A DNA stretch of 64,000 bases from Carpediemonas membranifera (taxonomy: Eukaryota > Fornicata), in the NCBI GenBank assembly GCA_019828565.1, contig JAHDYR010000033.1, positions 160,369 through 224,368 of the forward strand. Direction: 5' to 3'. Below, piece by piece: positions 1-9,546 of the stretch (positions are counted from its first letter, which is position 1; each line of letters begins with the position of its first letter). The position numbers were made by a program, and so were the translations under genes. The notes beneath the pieces were generated by a model. The model had not been told where the DNA came from. It was given only the letters and a program-made list of their open reading frames with translations, and ran no database searches.

Positions 1-358
1 AGGCGCCAGGGATGAGGCGCCAGGGATGAGGCGCCAGGATGAGGGAGCCAAGATGAGGGCGCCAGGGATGAGGCGCCAGGGATGAGGCGCCAGGATGAGG
101 GAGCCAAGATGAGGGCGCCAGGGATGAGGCGCCAGGATGAGGGAGCCAAGATGAGGGCGCCAGGGATGAGGCGCCAGGGATGAGGGAGCGATGAGGCGCC
201 AGGGATGAGGCGCCAGGATGAGGGAGCCAAGATGAGGGCGCCAGGGATGAGGCGCCAGGATGAGGGAGCCAAGATGAAGGCGCCAGGGATGAGGCGCCAG
301 GATGAGGGAGCCAAGATGAGGGCGCCAGGGATGAGGCGCCAGGGATGAGGGAGCCAAG
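1..358. repeat. Minisatellite, GCGCCAGGGATGAGG-type unit
   Basis: Imperfect tandem repeats alternate a unit reading GGCGCCAGGGATGA with a unit reading GGGAGCCAAGATGAG. The array runs off the left edge, so its full length is unknown. Short pieces of the same repeat recur near 7947-7995 and 34156-34210, in each case at the junction of other repeated blocks. Open frames here are translations of the repeat and are not taken as genes. Confidence 0.95.
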
Positions 359-604
359 ATGAGGGCGCCAGGGATGAGGAGTACAGTATTTGAACCCCGA
401 AAACGCCATATTACCAGCACCAATGAGCTTCATCAACGAAGATGCGCTCACTGGTGCCGGTTATGGCGTTTTCGGGGTTCGTCGATCATTCTGCTCCCAA
501 ATCTGCACCTGTATTTTCGTGAGCATGCCCGGGAGCTGGGCCAGACGAGTGGTGCCACAGGGACTAAGCTCCGCTGCTCAGCCTCTGCCAGGCGACACTC
601 GTCT
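353..604. repeat. Dispersed repeat A with a long hairpin
   Basis: This block is nearly identical to 7966-8216. It contains a perfect 19-bp inverted repeat (392-410 and 462-480, core CCCCGAAAACGCCATA), extended inward by an ACCAGCACC/GGTGCCGGT pairing to a stem of about 31 bp with a 25-nt loop. No convincing coding sequence is visible. It may be a small fold-back or MITE-like element. Confidence 0.8.
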
Positions 605-647
605 GAATTCTGCACGAAAAAATTCAGACGACGAATGATGGGCAAAG

Positions 648-742
648 GGCCGCGAAAACGCTGAAGTACCAGCGCAAGTAGAGCGGTTTGCAATAAAATA
701 GCTTACTTGCGCTGGTGCTGGCGTTTTCGGGGCCCTGAATTG
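648..742. repeat. Hairpin related to repeat A
   Basis: Inverted arms CGAAAACGC and ACCAGCGCAAGTA on the left pair with TACTTGCGCTGGT and GCGTTTTCG on the right around an A/T-rich loop. The outer CGAAAACGC matches the stem of repeat A. The inner part is also recognisable at 58443-58490, so this is a dispersed hairpin family. Confidence 0.7.
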
Positions 743-1130
743 CCCCGGGCGCTCTCCCGGGCTTCTCTCTCCCGCGCTCTTCTCCCCCGGACGCTCTCCC
801 GGGCTTCTCTCTCCCGGGCGCTCTCCCGGGCTCCTCTCTCCCGGGCTCCTCTCTCCCGGGCGCTCTCCCGCGCTCCTCTCTCCCGGGCGCTCTCTCCCGG
901 GCTCCTCTCTCCCGGGCGCTCTCCCGGGCTCCTCTCTCCCGGGCTCCTCTCTCCCGCGCTCTTCTCCCCCGGGCGCTCTCCCGGGCTCCTCTCTCCCGGG
1001 CTCTATCCTCCGGGGCTCCTCTCTCCCGGGCGCTCTCCCGGGCTCCTCTCCCCCGGGCGCTCTCCCGGGCTCCTCTCTCCCGGGCTCTATCCTCCGGGGC
1101 TCCTGTCCCCAGCGCTGTTTCCCAGGCGCT
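735..1130. repeat. C/T-rich tandem repeat with CCCGGG units
   Basis: About 400 bp of imperfect repeats of the type CGCTCTCCCGGGCTCCTCTC. The strand asymmetry is strong, with almost no A on the plus strand. A long open frame across it is repetitive (LSRA/LSPG) and is judged an artefact of the repeat. Confidence 0.95.
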
Positions 1131-1181
1131 CTGCTCTCTCCAGCGTCCTCACTCGTAAATGTACGTTGCTGTCTTGTCTGC

Positions 1182-2796
1182 TTGATCTGATTTCATTTAG
1201 TGTGCACTTTAGGGGATAATTTCATTGCAACGCCAAAATGGCGAGTTCAGGTTGTAGCAATGATCTGATGCGCGGAATGTACTAGAAAACATTGCAATTA
1301 CAACGCAAAGCAGCGAAAAGCGGAGAAATCAACATCAATAACAACATCAACACCAAAAGAACAGTATCCCAAAGAATTGTGGGCGTTGCTGCGCCAAAGA
1401 GCAATAAATGACCACAAAGCATTCGCTTATGCACAATTAGCTGCCAGAAAGAACACTACACCGTTACTTTGGATCATCCCAGTTCGCCGGAGATGACGCA
1501 GGTCCAGAACGCTGCCTTGGAGGGCTGGTGAAGCGGTTGTGTAGCGCTTACTCGCCTGGCCTTTGGGGCTCTCTCAACATCCTTCCAGACTACTGCATTG
1601 TCATTCACCGGAGGAGCAGGCCAGAGTCACTTGCCATCTGGCGCATCATGAGGAGATATTGGAATGTGATGATGTGTTTATTGACTAAATGAGCTGGAAT
1701 TAGGCGGGTTTGATGTTGCTTACATGTTCTGTGGCATGCCTGATGTCCAAAGATGTATTTTGGCACAGTGATGTTGTTTAGTGTGCTCATTGCTGACCGC
1801 ATAGTTATCTGACTTCAATGTGTCGTGTTGATGCCAAGAAATCGATGGTAGCTCGCACGTTTGAGGTAGTTGCTTGTTGCATCGATGCAACGCACTTTAA
1901 GGATTAAAAAGCTGTACCCCATAGCCGTTTCCTAAGGCCAAATGCGGCCCTCTCTAGCGTATATACACGCGTGAATTGGGACTAGATGGGACTAGATGGG
2001 ACTAGATGCAGTGTTGTGGCATGCCCGGTTTAGCTGAATCCACAAATGTGGATCGGCTCGGGCTGCCGTATAGGTGGCCATGCTTTGAACTTATGGCTGG
2101 AGACTGATACAATTGGCAGGTAGTTGACTGCTACGGACGTGCTATGGACAACCGACGGTATGCCTGTCTGGGCATCAGCGCTGTCGTTCAGGCCAATCCA
2201 CGTTTGTGGATCCGTGCAGTTTATGGTTTCTCGGCCTCCATGCAACAGCCCTGCCTCACCATCGGTATCGACGTGTACTGCGGCAAGAACAGCTTCACCC
2301 AGGGCGAGGATAACGTCCGCCAGGGTCAGCGCCGCTCCGTCATCGGTATGTCCGCCTGGTACGTCGAAGAGCAGGGCCACCTTGAGACCGTCAACCGTCC
2401 CGTCGAGACCATCGCCCGCTTGGCGAGTAAGCGCTACACTACCGCTTCACCAGCCCTCCAAGGCAGCGTTCTGGACCTGCGTCATCTCCGGCGAACTGGA
2501 ATGATCCAAAGTAACGGTGTAGTGTTCTTTCTGGCAGCTAATTGTGCATAAGCGAATGCTTTGTGGTCATTTATTGCTCTTTGGCGCAGCAACGCCCACA
2601 ACTCTTTGGGATACTGTTCTTTTGGTGTTGATGTTGTTATTGATGTTGATTTCTCCGCTTTTCGCTGCTTTGCGTTGTAATTGCAATGTTTTCTAGTACA
2701 TTCCGCGCATCAGATCATTGCTACAACCTGAACTCGCCATTTTGGCGTTGCAATGAAACTATCCCCTAAAGTGCACACTAAATGAAATCAGATCAA
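1182..2796. mobile_element. 1.6-kb element with 375-bp terminal inverted repeats
   Basis: The left arm, 1182-1556, is nearly the exact reverse complement of the right arm, 2422-2796. Each arm includes GTGCACTTTAGGGGAT near its outer end and CTTACTCGCC at its inner end. The 865-bp centre holds one copy of repeat B (1600-2023) and a 400-bp segment (2024-2421) with no recognised protein. No target-site duplication is evident at the ends as I define them. It could be a non-autonomous DNA transposon or an inverted duplication. Confidence 0.75.
1600..2023. repeat. Dispersed repeat B, copy 1
   Basis: Nearly identical to 7291-7704, with a few substitutions and one extra ACTAGATGGG unit here. It lies inside the inverted-repeat element, whereas the second copy does not. 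It carries a TATATACGC-like box read on the minus strand and a short GGGACTAGAT tandem repeat near its right end. No protein is recognised in it, and it lacks TG...CA ends typical of LTRs. Confidence 0.85.
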
Positions 2797-2871
2797 TTTG
2801 TGGTCAGCTGCGCCAAGTCGATGGCTTAGTCAGTGTTTGAGTCATTCCCACGACTTATTTACTTCGTTCAT

Positions 2872-4188
2872 TTACTTCTGGTGCTTTTCCTGCTCTCTCT
2901 TCTCCATCAGGTCGTCATACTCGGCCCTCGTCAGCCTCACAGTTGTCATCCCGGCATCACGGATGTGCTCAAAGGCCTCAACAGGCAGCTTCGGCATCCC
3001 GTCGTCGCTGTCGCTGCTGCTGCCCAAGTCTGACTCGCTCTCGTGATAGCGGCGAAGGTGAATGCGTCTGCTGGGCTCCCTGGTCTTCATAGAGTCATAG
3101 AGCGGAGCGAGCCCACTTCCATTGGTCCCGCTACGGACACCCTCATCGGTATCTCTCTCAGACATATCACACTCAACCTGTTGTGACTGAACAAATGACA
3201 GGTTGTCGACGAGGCTATCCTCGACATCGCTGTCTGAACTCTCCTCATCCTCCCACTCTCCTTCCAGCATCTCCAACCCGGCCTCATCGTCAGACTCCCC
3301 CTCCCCCGTGTCGTCCCCCTCGGGCTTACGCTGGTCGTGGAGCTGGACCATCCTAATCCTGAGCTTGTTGTAAAGCCAGTCATCGAGCGTCGGCGGCACC
3401 AGGTCGGCAGAGCTTCGGATCTCCGGGTTGAGATCGAGGATCGTTGGGCGTCGCGTGGTCGTTAAGTGACTGGACGCCAACTGGCGCCTGAACTGCTCAT
3501 CGGTCAGGCTGATGCGCTTGTCCTTAATGACCTTACGAACCTTGGTCGGATCCCTGGGCCTGCCCGTCCGTCTCTGTGTCTCAATCACCCGCTTCTTGAG
3601 CTGATTGAGATCGACATGCACAGTGGGCGCATAGCGAAGCTGGTTAACACTCAGCCCGACCGACTTGAGAGCCTGCGAGAAGGTGCTAGGCATCACAGCG
3701 GACATCGCGGATGGTGCCCCGGTGAATAGCAACCAGTCAGCGAGTTCCGGGGGAATCTGGAGCTCGCTCACATCAATATCGCGGGCTGATGTGGCAGTCA
3801 TGCCTGTGTGGCTGATGATAAGAGCCAGCGCATTGTAGGGGAAGACTAGTCGGACAATAGCTTCCAATGCGACAGGCTCAAACTGCCCAAGCGGCTTGAC
3901 ATTGTCTCTGCCGGAGTTTCGGAATGAGTTGACGGCACTGAGAGTGACAGCAGCGGTTGCCTTGCTCAACGATGCAGCAAAACCGGGCACAAGCGATCTA
4001 ACCTCCTCGGACCGGATCACGGAGAGCGCTTCGTCCTCGGTACTCCCTCGCTCACGTTGTACGAATTGAACGAACCGCGAAAGGTTGTTTGCGGCCGCTT
4101 TCCGGGAAGATTTCTTGCTGATGGTGCACAACCAAGCATTCTTCACGTCTTGCATGCTTGTTTCCATCTCCCGCGGGCTTCCTTCCAT
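2872..4188 (-). CDS. Gene A: 438-aa protein, possible degenerate tyrosine-recombinase fold
   Basis: A single uninterrupted frame of 438 codons with an ATG start. The N-terminal 100 residues are helical and K/R-rich, like a core-binding domain. Residues 115-190 contain ALALIISHTGMTATSARDI followed 45 residues later by LKSVGLSVNQLRYAP, loosely resembling the arm and H-x-x-R boxes of tyrosine recombinases but without the catalytic set. Residues 205-250 are basic (KVIKDKRISLTDEQFRRQL), and about 285-345 is a strongly acidic stretch. It is homologous to 32357-33718: the C-terminal half is nearly identical, the N-terminal half strongly diverged. It is transcribed divergently from OTU-1. The function is unknown and the recombinase resemblance is tentative. 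Confidence 0.8.
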   Translation of the reverse strand: MEGSPREMETSMQDVKNAWLCTISKKSSRKAAANNLSRFVQFVQRERGSTEDEALSVIRSEEVRSLVPGFAASLSKATAAVTLSAVNSFRNSGRDNVKPLGQFEPVALEAIVRLVFPYNALALIISHTGMTATSARDIDVSELQIPPELADWLLFTGAPSAMSAVMPSTFSQALKSVGLSVNQLRYAPTVHVDLNQLKKRVIETQRRTGRPRDPTKVRKVIKDKRISLTDEQFRRQLASSHLTTTRRPTILDLNPEIRSSADLVPPTLDDWLYNKLRIRMVQLHDQRKPEGDDTGEGESDDEAGLEMLEGEWEDEESSDSDVEDSLVDNLSFVQSQQVECDMSERDTDEGVRSGTNGSGLAPLYDSMKTREPSRRIHLRRYHESESDLGSSSDSDDGMPKLPVEAFEHIRDAGMTTVRLTRAEYDDLMEKREQEKHQK

Positions 4189-4189
4189 C

Positions 4190-4520
4190 GATATACGGAT
4201 TTCAGACTTTCGTCATGCACAAAAATTCGAATCTCTCCAAATGCCCAAAACAGTGGTCAAACCGTGTTCAGGGGTACAAAAGAGTGCCATAGGCACGTTC
4301 TTGCATTTCAAAATATTCTAGAGGTCGTTCATAAATTCTCAGATGGCCAACAGTACGAAAGTCTGAAATCCATTTATCATGAGACCCGACAAATTTGAAA
4401 TCCATTTATCGGGTGGATACATCACTGTAGAGGGTATTCATGGATATAGGTGCCTTTTCGGTGCCGAGGGGAGTCAACATTTGAGGTCGTGCAGGCAGAA
4501 AGTCTGAAATCCGTATATCT
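4190..4520. promoter_or_regulatory. Private motif array upstream of gene A
   Basis: The motif GTCTGAAATCCRTWTATC occurs at 4357-4380 (plus), 4395-4410 (plus, partial), 4498-4520 (plus) and 4190-4211 (minus, starting one base from the gene A start codon). The same motif is not seen upstream of the paralogue at 32.3 kb. The spacing and the inverted proximal copy suggest binding sites for a sequence-specific protein; that role is inferred. Confidence 0.7.
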
Positions 4521-4643
4521 CATCACTGCTTATAGATCCTGGCAGACAACGCCTTCCTGGCGACGTCTGGGGTGTAAGGATTCGCTTGCCTCTGTGTTGT
4601 CGCATCAGCTTCGCTGAAAACGGGTGAACTGACCCGCGCATTC

Positions 4644-5110
4644 GCGCACTTTACGCTCGCAACGAGATTGAAATGGCGAACTTAAGAATAGAAAGAATAC
4701 TGGCGGCTTTAACGTAGTAGGCATGTGCACAACACTAAGAAACATCAGTTGGCGGGCGCAGAGCATCATTAAAGCAACAATTATCTCTAAACGACATCAA
4801 GTACCAAAAGTCCATCATGATCATACGATATGAACTATAAATGAACTACAGATCAGTATATATGATTTGAGAGTACCAGGCATGGCCAAAATACCGCAAT
4901 ACTCGTCCTTTGATCCACGTGACCTCCATCTTGGTCGGTATCCAGAGAACCTCCGTCAGACGCTTGCAACGGAACATTTAGGGGGAGCATCCTGAATGGG
5001 GCCAGATTTGAGGGACCCTTGGTCTGACATGTCATGACCGAGTACTCTAGGGGCCTCCACAGTGCGTCCCGAGGTACGTTAGAGCACCACAGACCTTCCC
5101 CCAAAAGCTG
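4644..5110. repeat. Conserved intergenic block, copy 1
   Basis: It begins GCGCACTTTACGCTCGCAAC and is homologous, in inverted orientation, to about 31440-31895 and, in direct orientation, to 42134-42530. All three lie just upstream of an OTU gene. The best-conserved core, near 4895-4955, includes CCACGTGACCTCCATCTTGG. The minus strand of the core can be read as a short conserved peptide (SLDTDQDGGHVDQRT), but the differences between copies do not favour silent sites, so a DNA-level role seems at least as likely. Confidence 0.85.
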
Positions 5111-5166
5111 ACTCCTGGACCCCTTGGCCGGAGCTCGCCCGAAGCGTGCCTCGGCTTGAACTAACG

Positions 5167-5410
5167 GCAAGAGAGCATAAAATCAGCCCTTTCGAACCGT
5201 GTTTTATGCTCTGCTGCAGTTATAGAATTATTCAAAGGGCCCTCTCTTTGCGCTTTTTTCTGGTTCGTGGGACGAAGTAGGGACGGACAAAAAAGCAGAT
5301 ACGGAAGGTATTGGAGGTAATGAGGCCGCCTAGGTACATAGTTGCCATGTGGATGGTTTCAGTTTATTACTTTTGGCACTCTATGTCCATTTTTTTATGC
5401 TCTCTTGCTG
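5167..5410. promoter_or_regulatory. Private motif array upstream of OTU-1
   Basis: TTTTATGCTCTCTTGC occurs inverted at 5167-5182, forward with a small change at 5202-5217, and forward at 5393-5408, ending 14 bases before the OTU-1 ATG. The first two copies form an 11-bp inverted repeat. Neither of the other OTU genes has this motif in its promoter. Confidence 0.7.
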
Positions 5411-5422
5411 ATAGTGCCGAAC

Positions 5423-7175
5423 ATGGACTTGCTAAAGTGGATTGAGAGCGCTAGCAAGGAACAGTACGATGCGATATTGGCTGCATACACCAAGGCAACC
5501 ACCAATCATGCCAAATGTGCTGTCCTTCGCGCGGTTTTGCTGGATGAACGGAAACTGCTCGATCTAGTCATCAGGAAGCGTTTGTAGTCATAGCAATGCT
5601 TATATAGGAATCAACCTGAACCATATCACCACGAAATTCCGCCTCACGAAGAACGAGAAGGAGGAGCTCCATGATAAGTTGAAGAAGCAGTTTATGGCAC
5701 TCGCCGGACCAAGAAGTTCCAAGAAGCTCGGCGCGCTGGCGAAGTGGGTTGACGACAACCAGGCTGATATCGTGTATAGCAAGGAGAAGCGCAAGGCGCG
5801 TAAGGCCATTATTGAGGCCATTGACGCCGAGGAGAAGGACAAGGGCAAGGGCAAGGCCGAGAGCGCTAAGAAAGAACCCGTCGACGATGAGAGTGGCGTG
5901 GACAGTGGTGAAGAGAGCGGCGTCGACGATTCTGAGTTGTGCGACAGTGAGAGTGAGGTGGACTTTGACAACGAGTCCGACGATGAGATTAGAGAACGCG
6001 CGATCAAGCGCCGGCGCGAGAGAAAGATCGCCCAGAAGCTCAAGGAGTGGGAGGACAATAACGCTCGCAACTACGTCCTGTGGCATAGAGTCCAGAAGGA
6101 GGTGCACGGCGAGCTTCGCATTCGCGCCTCTCGAGAGTCAGCTTCGGTTGCTGGGGACAACCACGTCGACGTCCAGTTCGACAGATACCTTCGCGTATCC
6201 AAGCTGCTCGAAATGAAGGACTGGATTCACAAAGACCTCCCATCTCTTCCGATGGAGGCACGAGTGCTCCATCACAAGGCGCAGAAGAGAGTACTCGAGC
6301 TGGAGGAGACCGTCACGAGGCTGCTGCAAGACGTGGGGTACGCAGCTGACATCTCCATGGGTGCCAGCCCGACACCCGCGCCGTTTCGCCGCGACCTACC
6401 CCAGTCGGGCACACACCAAGCACGAACGAGTACCCCCCGCCGTACGGGGAAGAGCGACACAATCCACATGAAGCGCAAGGCCCTCATGACAATCCCTCAG
6501 AAGATCGCTGATGTCGATAGCAACTCAGAGGAGTCAGACGAGGAGGAGATGGTGACAGAGGAGAAGAAGCGCGAGGCACACGAGGAGGTGGTGACAGAGG
6601 AGAGGAAGGGTGAGTCACATGAGGAGGACGTGACCAAATGCGACGCCTGCATCCAGACTGAGCCGGAGACTCAGACTCGCATCACCTCTGAGGCCGCGGT
6701 GCAGACGTGCATCAACGCGGAGGCTCTCACGGCTGGCTGTACCGCGATTCATGTCAAGAGTGACGGCAACTGCGTTGCATATTGTCTCCAAGCCATTGAG
6801 TTGGGTGGCCGAGTTGATGGCGACTTCGAAAAGTGGCAGCGTGGCCTCTGCCAGTCAGTGAAGGCCAAGTACTGGTCTAAGAAGAATTTCACGGAGCGTA
6901 GCCTGACAGATCCGGACTCCGGCTACTATAACTCGAACGCCATCCGAGTCTGGGCGAGGAAACAGAAGCGGAACATCCTTGTTGTCCAGTCATACGACGG
7001 ATACAACGGCATGCAAGGCATCTCCGCCATCTTATACCTGTTTGATGGCACCACCATGCTTGCACCCGATGCAGACTTGTGGGGGTTGACAGATAATTTC
7101 GCTATTGTCATCGAAGGCGATCCGGCTCACGCCACGCTGTACCAGAAGAAGTGCGAGGTCGTTGAGATTGAATAA
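5423..7175 (+). CDS. OTU-1: OTU-like cysteine protease with acidic coiled N-terminus, one 28-nt intron
   Basis: Exon 1 is 5423-5579 and exon 2 is 5608-7175; the intron at 5580-5607 begins GTTTGT and ends TATATAG. Splicing gives 574 codons in frame, and the intron position matches the paralogue at 31.0 kb. The middle is acidic and charged (about residues 140-185 and 330-370). The C-terminal 140 residues resemble an OTU deubiquitinase: SDGNC with catalytic Cys at about residue 441 and an AHATLY motif with His at about 560. OTU enzymes cleave ubiquitin or ubiquitin-like modifiers; the substrate here is unknown. The start was chosen by alignment to the paralogue (KWIESASKEQYDAI against EWIESTSDDVIEAV). 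It is divergent from gene A and appears intact. Confidence 0.85.
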
Positions 7176-7290
7176 AGATTTGGATATGCCCGTGTAGCCA
7201 GCGGTTCATGACCTGCAGCAGACATTTGGACGTACAGCGGGATACCACATCAATTAGGTCACTTGCGGGCTAAGATTGTCGTTGTCGATC

Positions 7291-7704
7291 GTCATTCACC
7301 GGAGGAGCAGGCCAGAGTCACTTGCCATCTGGCGCATCATGAGGAGATATTGGAATGTGATGATGTGTTTATTGACTAAATGAGCTGGAATTAGGCGGGT
7401 TTGATGTTGCTTACATGTTCTGTGGCATGCCTGATGTCCAAAGATGTATTTTGGCACAGTGATGTTGTTTAGTGTGCTCATTGCTGACCGCATAGTTATC
7501 TGACTTCAATGTGTCGTGTTGATGGCAAGAAATCGATGGTAGCTCGCACGTTTGAGGTAGTTGCTTGTTGCATCGATGCAACGCACTTTAAGGATTAACC
7601 ACCTGCACCCCATAGCCGTTTCCTAAGGCCAGATACGGTCCTCTGTAGCGTATATACACGCGTGAATTGGGACTAGATGGGACTAGATGCAGTGTTGTGG
7701 CATG
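7291..7704. repeat. Dispersed repeat B, copy 2
   Basis: It matches 1600-2023 in the same orientation with only scattered differences. It starts about 115 bp after the OTU-1 stop codon. No coding content is recognised. The stretch 7176-7290 before it holds nothing identifiable. Confidence 0.85.
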
Positions 7705-8216
7705 ATCTGCCAGATCGACCAGCCCCTGGATCACTTGGGCCTGCCTCCGTGCCCGGCCTGTTGCGATCAATGATGGTGATTACTTGCAACGAACGCGATC
7801 ACCGGAAATTACCTTACCTTACCTTACCTGCAGGTACCATGGGTGTTCGTTTTCGTCTCCAAACGCCATGGTGTAAGAGCATAAAGTGCATTTTCTGTTT
7901 ACTGTGCCGTTGGGGATTGATGGCGCTGGCGTAGGGGTGCTGTGTGGGCGCCAGGGATGACGGCGCCAGGATGAGGGCGCCAGGGATGAGGAGTACAGTA
8001 TTTGAACCCCGAAAACGCCATATTACCAGCACCAATGAGCTTCATCAACGAAGATGCGCTCACTGGTGCCGGTTATGGCGTTTTCGGGGTTCGTCGATCA
8101 TTCTGCTCCCAAATCTGCACCTGTATTTTCGTGAGCATGCCCGGGAGCTGGGCCAGACGAGTGGTGCCACAGGGACTAAGCTCCGCTGCTCAGCCTCTGC
8201 CAGGCGACACTCGTCT
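7705..8216. repeat. Repeat junction: minisatellite fragment and repeat A copy 2
   Basis: It contains four tandem CTTAC units (about 7812-7831), the border-like sequence GAGCATAAAGTGCA at 7877-7890, a short minisatellite fragment (7947-7995) and then repeat A copy 2 (7966-8216) with the same 19-bp hairpin arms. Repeat A ends abruptly against coding sequence at 8217, so it appears to have truncated the gene that follows. Confidence 0.75.
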
Positions 8217-8745
8217 CAATCATCTCAGCGACGTTGGCACCGTTGACTGACGAAGCTTGCATTGCACGCGTGGAGTCAACGGACATAGTGGGCTGCTCAG
8301 CGGTCTGAACAGTGGGGTGGGGGGTGGGGACGGCAGGATTGCGGCGCGGCTGGCACACCCGGAAGGCTCTTTGGGAGCTGTCGAGCTTGGAATTTCGCAA
8401 ATGATCAATTTCAGCGTCAGTGAGGGTTACAAGCTGGCTGAGTCCGGCTATCAATGCGGCACGCCCTGTATCTGTCGCGTGAATTCCTTGGTAGATGCCC
8501 TTCGTGTTAGGAGAGAGTTTGCGGCCAGCAAGGTTCTCGATAGCCTTGGGTACTGACCTCATGAAGTCCTACTTGCGCGGCATGCGCTCTAGAATAGTTT
8601 TTGGGAGGATTGCAAGGATTGCATCCGCGATGGAGCGACAATCGCATTTCGTGCTTCTCTCTTCCCAACGATAGCATGTTGCGATGATTGTGTGCACAAT
8701 ATCACGCACAGTATCTCTTGAAAGCCGCTCCTGGTCTTCTACCAT
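8217..8745 (-). pseudogene. 5' part of an unrecognised gene, cut by repeat A
   Basis: An ATG at 8745 opens a frame reading VEDQERLSRDTVRDIVHTII. It meets one TAG near 8571 and then continues in the same frame (RSVPKAIENLAGRKLSPNTK) until repeat A interrupts it at 8217. The TAG may be a nonsense change or part of a very short intron; no clean in-frame intron was found. A weak resemblance to the start of the gene at 55.3-56.2 kb (an AIL-containing helical segment after a basic stretch) is noted but not firm. Divergent from the small ORF at 8800. Confidence 0.5.
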
Positions 8746-8799
8746 ACTGCCCCCCTTTTGTGGGGGTGTAAAAAAACTGAGTGCAGTTTTAAGTTGGAA

Positions 8800-9015
8800 A
8801 TGGAATCCTACAGGTATAGAGACTATTACGAAGAGATAGGAACCGTTATAGCTGCAATTGATGCAATATTAGCACATCCAGGACTGTGGGCGGTAGCAGA
8901 GCGTGTTGGAATGGATAGATTAGCAAGAGCGAAGGACTTACTCAATATAGAGCAAGAAAGGGCCAAATGCGGGATTCCGCCATCAAGTTCAGAAGAGTAC
9001 AGTGATTCACAGTAA
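8800..9015 (+). CDS. Small ORF, 71 aa, unknown
   Basis: The ATG start gives a predicted helical, soluble peptide (ESYRYRDYYEEIGTVIAAID) with a serine-rich acidic tail. It is more A/T-rich than the nearby large genes. It lies divergent from the truncated gene at 8745, with a CCCCC/GGGGG inverted repeat between them and a GTGCAGTTTT sequence 19 bases before the start. No family is recognised. Two other ORFs of about 70 codons (39643-39849, 47777-47992) sit in similar positions but are not visibly homologous. Confidence 0.4.
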   Translation: MESYRYRDYYEEIGTVIAAIDAILAHPGLWAVAERVGMDRLARAKDLLNIEQERAKCGIPPSSSEEYSDSQ

Positions 9016-9100
9016 ACCGTAGCGATCTATTGAGTTATATTCAGTTCTGGCCATGTTCGGCTTTTCCGGAATGTCAAAAATTTGACACGTCCATTTCTCC

Positions 9101-9201
9101 AAATTGCTGATTGCCAACGCTAGACCAGACATGCCAGGCTGTAGTACACGTGCTATACTACAACGTGGTGGTTCTGGTTTGCCGTTGGCAATCAGCAATT
9201 T
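9101..9201. repeat. 19-bp inverted repeat
   Basis: AAATTGCTGATTGCCAACG at 9101-9119 is exactly complementary to 9183-9201, with a 63-bp spacer that contains a second short inverted pair (GTAGTACACG/CGTGCTATAC). It lies in the 9016-9546 intergenic region, which otherwise shows no gene. It could be a hairpin insertion or a regulatory structure. Confidence 0.65.
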
Positions 9202-9488
9202 CGAGAACAGACAAACTTCTTTTGCGATTTTTGCAACTTCTGGAGCATATATCATTTGGTACAGACCCAGCCACGCAATAAAAACGCATAGCGTGGCTTA
9301 CCATGGTCGGAACTATCCTAAAAAAGTTTGCGGTAAATATTGAGTAAATATTTAATATAGATCTCGAGATTTAACGTCCCTTAGGTAGCCCTTGGATGCA
9401 AACATCCGCCCAGTAAATTTCGCTGTACAGCTCTAGCCCAAGACAAAAATATGAGGGCTCGAAGTTTTGGCCTTCTCAGAAAAAGGTG

Positions 9489-9500
9489 GCAGTATACTGC
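9489..9500. promoter_or_regulatory. Palindrome before the chromodomain-like gene
   Basis: GCAGTATACTGC is a perfect 12-bp palindrome 47 bases before the chosen start at 9547. A related half-site (GTAGCTGTATTAC) follows. It fits the pattern of palindromic motifs close to start codons in this window, although only one clear copy is present. Confidence 0.4.
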
Positions 9501-9546
9501 TACTTTTCTTTGCTTGAGTAGCTGTATTACACCCCCTCCAGACAGC

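Noticed and set aside
707-1219. Long open frame rich in LSRA/LSPG repeats
   Set aside because: It is a translation of the C/T-rich tandem repeat; periodicity follows the DNA repeat and no domain is present.
1605-1802. 65-codon frame on the minus strand, identical at 7296-7493
   Set aside because: It is preserved only because repeat B is duplicated; there is no sign of selection on codons.
1600-2023. Repeat B as a solo LTR
   Set aside because: It lacks TG...CA ends and no target duplication was found.
2030-2551. Overlapping frames on both strands inside the inverted-repeat element
   Set aside because: No frame has recognisable protein character, and the right part lies in the inverted arm, which is repeated at 1182-1556.
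7812-7831. CTTAC tandem units as a telomere repeat
   Set aside because: Only four units, internal, and not a known telomere motif.
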